Assembly: GCA_024276605.1 (NCBI GenBank)
Contig: JAJRWX010000040.1
Location: 1 to 62,652, forward strand
Origin: Planctomycetota bacterium
Lineage (GTDB): Bacteria; Planctomycetota; Phycisphaerae; UBA1845
Length of the DNA stretch: 62,652 nt
Direction of reading: 5' to 3'
Part shown: positions 62,173-62,652 of the stretch, piece by piece
Position numbering within the stretch: position 1 is the first letter of the stretch
Layout of the letters: the number at the start of each line of letters is the position of its first letter
Notes under the pieces: model-generated
What the model was told of the DNA's origin: nothing
Seen by the model: only the letters and a program-made list of their open reading frames with translations
Databases searched by the model: none
Position numbers and translations under genes: made by a program

Positions 62173-62291
62173 ACCTGTCTCCTTAGCTTAATCCAGTTGC
62201 GTTACCAGCGCATCCACCATGTCAATGCACAACGCTCCCTATGGGAAGCTATCGGCGTAAGCCGTTGATTTTAGTGAGATGCGATGCCAAG

Positions 62292-62652
62292 CTATGGGTT
62301 ATCGTGAATTGGCAGAGAGATGTCCGAATTGGGTGGTGAGGGCGTGACGAGGGGCATAGGTTGTGTAGTCTGAGATGTCTCTTGGGTGTCGTTAAATGGC
62401 TCCATATAGACTTCTGTAAAATCGACGTTATCGATTTCACGTCGTAGAAGAAAATATAATGTGGTGCTTGCGCAATAGTAAAAGGAGGCCAGCAATGAAA
62501 ACATCAATCCGACCACTAATAGCACGCATAAACCGACCAGAAAGGCTGAAATATATTCATACCATGCGAGGGTAGACCAGTCAGGCCAGGTATATAAGGC
62601 GCTGGAACCACTCATGGACCAGATTGCCTGGAGCTTGCCAACTGGATTATCC
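62292..62652 (-). CDS. C-terminal part of a membrane protein (cut by window edge)
   Basis: The frame stays open past the first ATG (62615) to the window edge without a stop (DNPVGKLQAIWS precedes it), so the gene most likely begins outside. The visible ~120 residues contain one long hydrophobic span (YISAFLVGLCVLLVVGLMFS and onward to YYCASTTLYFLLRR), an acidic stretch (NVDFTEVYMEP) and a Pro/Ser/Thr-rich tail. It is not recognised further, but the segment looks like the end of a multi-span membrane protein. Confidence 0.6.
   Translation of the reverse strand, partial: DNPVGKLQAIWSMSGSSALYTWPDWSTLAWYEYISAFLVGLCVLLVVGLMFSLLASFYYCASTTLYFLLRREIDNVDFTEVYMEPFNDTQETSQTTQPMPLVTPSPPNSDISLPIHDNP

Overview
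The window looks like chromosomal DNA of a planctomycete, probably of or near class Phycisphaerae. This is a judgement from protein style, as no 16S rRNA gene is present. The pointers are a very large secreted Cys-rich protein with thrombospondin type-3 repeats and an IPTL-CTERM-type C-terminus, dockerin-like and tail-fibre-like exported proteins, an HNH endonuclease of the kind common in planctomycetes, a signal peptidase I with large insertions, many TPR proteins, and housekeeping genes scattered singly on both strands. I recognised no tRNA, rRNA, CRISPR array, prophage or transposase gene.

Layout. 1-9.8 kb: a repeat-containing edge, a LigD phosphoesterase-like protein (-), a TPR lipoprotein and asparagine synthase (+), rpmE with a strong terminator, prfA, a SDR-type dehydrogenase (-), an HNH endonuclease with an uncertain start, and a REC-GGDEF-HD-GYP protein (+). 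9.8-21.7 kb, mostly (-): the 1384-residue surface protein, mutL, a small lipoprotein with a PstS-like binding protein (+), an orphan IF2 N-terminal domain protein, a TPR/metallopeptidase protein and a lone receiver protein.

21.9-34.1 kb is one compact (+) gene train and the most interesting part. It runs recJ, plsC, a ~1430-residue enzyme (fatty acyl reductase + acyl-AMP ligase + carrier protein + PlsC acyltransferase), HAD phosphatase, zinc alcohol dehydrogenase, LarA-like protein, diacylglycerol-kinase-like lipid kinase and alpha/beta hydrolase. Several genes overlap by a few bases. The large enzyme has the domain set of ElbD, the multifunctional ether-lipid enzyme described from myxobacteria, so I propose a candidate planctomycete ether-lipid (or related glycerolipid) cluster. 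This is inference.

34.1-46.7 kb, mostly (-): an M50 peptidase, lptB, an unusual signal peptidase I, a three-gene ABC-2 exporter, rplU without its usual partner rpmA, an Ig-like lipoprotein, an acyl-CoA-dehydrogenase-like protein (+) and a PilB/GspE ATPase. 47.0-55.6 kb (+): a UDP-sugar pyrophosphorylase, a large exported protein, a 1.3-kb repeat-filled non-coding zone and two exported cell-surface proteins. 55.8-62.7 kb (-): a PH-domain membrane protein, nadA, a glycan-modification operon in which separate and fused CgeB-like glycosyltransferase/FkbM methyltransferase genes sit side by side, and a membrane protein cut by the window edge.

The intergenic DNA carries at least five families of short palindromic repeats. 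They include a ~95-118 bp double-hairpin element (six copies or pieces), a 166/167-bp MITE-like element with 23-bp inverted ends, and six hairpins whose conserved borders surround stems of differing but self-complementary sequence. A 268-bp segment is directly duplicated at 51.2-51.8 kb.
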